Source: JAUXIQ01 sp030620925 [NCBI: Nitrospinota bacterium] | GTDB taxonomy: Bacteria > JAUXIQ01 | Assembly (NCBI GenBank): GCA_030620925.1 | Contig: JAUXIQ010000175.1 | Coordinates: 1-5,148 of the forward strand | Direction of reading: 5' to 3' | Length of the DNA: 5,148 nt | Part shown: one piece after another, positions 4,658 through 5,148 of the stretch | Position numbering within the stretch: position 1 is the first letter of the stretch | Layout of the letters: the number at the start of each line of letters is the position of its first letter | Made by a program: the position numbers and the translations under genes | The notes under the pieces: model-generated | The model's database searches: none | The model's input: only the letters and a program-made list of their open reading frames with translations | What the model was told of the DNA's origin: nothing

Positions 4658-4984
4658 GGCCTTGCTCCTTGAAAGAAGAGTTGTCTGATTGCTGGTGAGA
4701 ATACATGAGATTTCCTTATAGGCGGGAGATGAATTACTGTCTGCGCTGTGATGTTAATTCTCCATTAGACGTTTAACAGATTGGTACCCGCCTGTCAAGG
4801 AGGTGGTGGGCTCACCTGCCCCGCTGTTATGGTAGTTACCGGGATAAACCCGCGGTGTCTTAAGTGGGACTATCAGTTATTTACCCTTGATTTGGAACTC
4901 CGTTCAAGGTAGAACAAGTTCAGAAGCCGGCCTGATCTTTAAGCAAACTTTATGACCCCGACCAATTAAAGAGGTGTGTATATC
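4658..4984. other. 327-bp divergent intergenic region with several possible hairpins
   Basis: No ORF with a credible start fits here. It separates the minus-strand methyltransferase from the plus-strand SDR gene, so it must hold promoters for both. Read on the plus strand it offers AGGTG/CACCT (4801-4817); TGGTAG/CTATCA (4830-4835 with 4870-4875) enclosing ACCGGG/CCGCGGT (4838-4856) and a weak TCTT/GGGA hairpin; and CCTTGA/TCAAGG (4885-4909). A weak plus promoter, TTGATT-17-TAGAAC (4887-4915), overlaps the last hairpin and would exclude the others from the SDR leader. GAGGTG at about 4970-4975 is the SDR ribosome-binding site. No T-tract terminator was seen on either strand. Confidence 0.35.
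4715..4743 (-). promoter_or_regulatory. candidate promoter for the URO-D-family methyltransferase gene
   Basis: On the minus strand CAGACA (4743-4738, four of six to consensus) is followed after 17 nt by TATAAG (4720-4715, five of six). The start would be near 4708, giving a leader of about 50 nt. A perfect TTGACA also occurs at 4798-4793 on the same strand, but the sequence 17 nt downstream (TAAACG) is a poor -10. Confidence 0.35.
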
Positions 4985-5148
4985 ATGGATACGCTGAATG
5001 GAAAGATTGCACTGGTTACCGGATCTAGCAGGGGTATCGGAAAGGCTATAGCCATCAGGCTGGCCGAGGCCGGAGCTGATATCGCCGTCAACTTCCGGAT
5101 CAATGAAGAAGAGGCCCGTGCCACCTTGGAGCAGGTTACCTCCACGGG
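4985..5148 (+). CDS. short-chain dehydrogenase/reductase, 5' part only
   Basis: The first 54 residues are visible and the rest lies beyond the window. They show the classical SDR nucleotide-binding start: strand KIALVTGSSRGIG, with the TGxxxGIG motif at residues 12-19, then a helix AIAIRLAEAGADIAVNF and RINEEEARATLEQV. The Arg inside TGSSRGIG, and the absence of an acidic residue at the end of the second strand (VNF), favour NADP(H), as in FabG-like reductases. The catalytic Ser-Tyr-Lys are outside the window, so activity cannot be judged. Full members are about 250 aa. The ATG has GAGGTG upstream with about 8-9 nt spacing. It is divergent from the methyltransferase gene. It could be a 3-oxoacyl-ACP reductase or any catabolic keto/hydroxy dehydrogenase of this type. 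Confidence 0.88.
   Translation, partial: MDTLNGKIALVTGSSRGIGKAIAIRLAEAGADIAVNFRINEEEARATLEQVTST

Noticed and set aside
4786-4945. Cobalamin riboswitch upstream of the SDR gene, suggested by TGCCCCGCTGTTA and AGTTCAGAAGCCGGCCTG
   Set aside because: Fragments resemble parts of the B12 consensus, but the B12 box is imperfect and the GCCACTG and GGGAAGG elements are absent. A corrinoid link to the neighbouring methyltransferase made it tempting; an Rfam RF00174 scan would settle it.

Overview
The window is a bacterial catabolic or accessory region of mostly ordinary metabolic enzymes, five of the seven main genes lying on the minus strand. Both ends are cut through genes. No rRNA, tRNA, CRISPR array, insertion sequence or phage gene is visible. 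Bacterial sigma-70-like promoters, Shine-Dalgarno sites (including GTG starts) and two intrinsic terminators are readable. A URO-D/MtaA-type methyltransferase together with an L-2-amino-thiazoline-4-carboxylate (ATC) hydrolase-like protein is the kind of content I associate with anaerobic sediment or subsurface lineages such as Chloroflexota (Dehalococcoidia), Desulfobacterota or anaerobic Bacillota. That placement is an inference at low confidence.

Left block, 1-1845, minus strand: an ATC hydrolase-like gene, then an RraA-like gene, then an alpha/beta hydrolase that runs off the left edge. The last two genes are nearly contiguous and look translationally coupled. A candidate extended -10 promoter containing an 8-bp inverted repeat lies ahead of the block.

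Centre, about 2000-2440, plus strand: an AT-rich island with a near-consensus promoter (TTGACA-17-TATAGT), a compact leader that can fold either into an upstream hairpin or into a strong intrinsic terminator, a 13-codon cysteine-rich ORF, and a 60-aa four-cysteine protein of unknown function. This riboswitch-like or attenuator-like leader is the most interesting part of the window.

Right block, 2441-4657, minus strand: a zinc-dependent alcohol dehydrogenase lies downstream of a URO-D/MtaA-family methyltransferase. Between them is a terminator that faces the plus strand. A 327-bp divergent intergenic region with several possible RNA hairpins then precedes a plus-strand short-chain dehydrogenase/reductase cut by the right edge.

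The genes suggest breakdown of small organic molecules: methyl transfer, alcohol/aldehyde and keto/hydroxy oxidoreduction, retro-aldol or decarboxylation chemistry, and hydrolysis. No single pathway can be assigned from the sequence. Base composition is strongly mosaic: G+C is about 70% in sampled parts of the RraA/hydrolase and dehydrogenase genes but near 35% in the small cysteine protein. This points to assembly from several sources.
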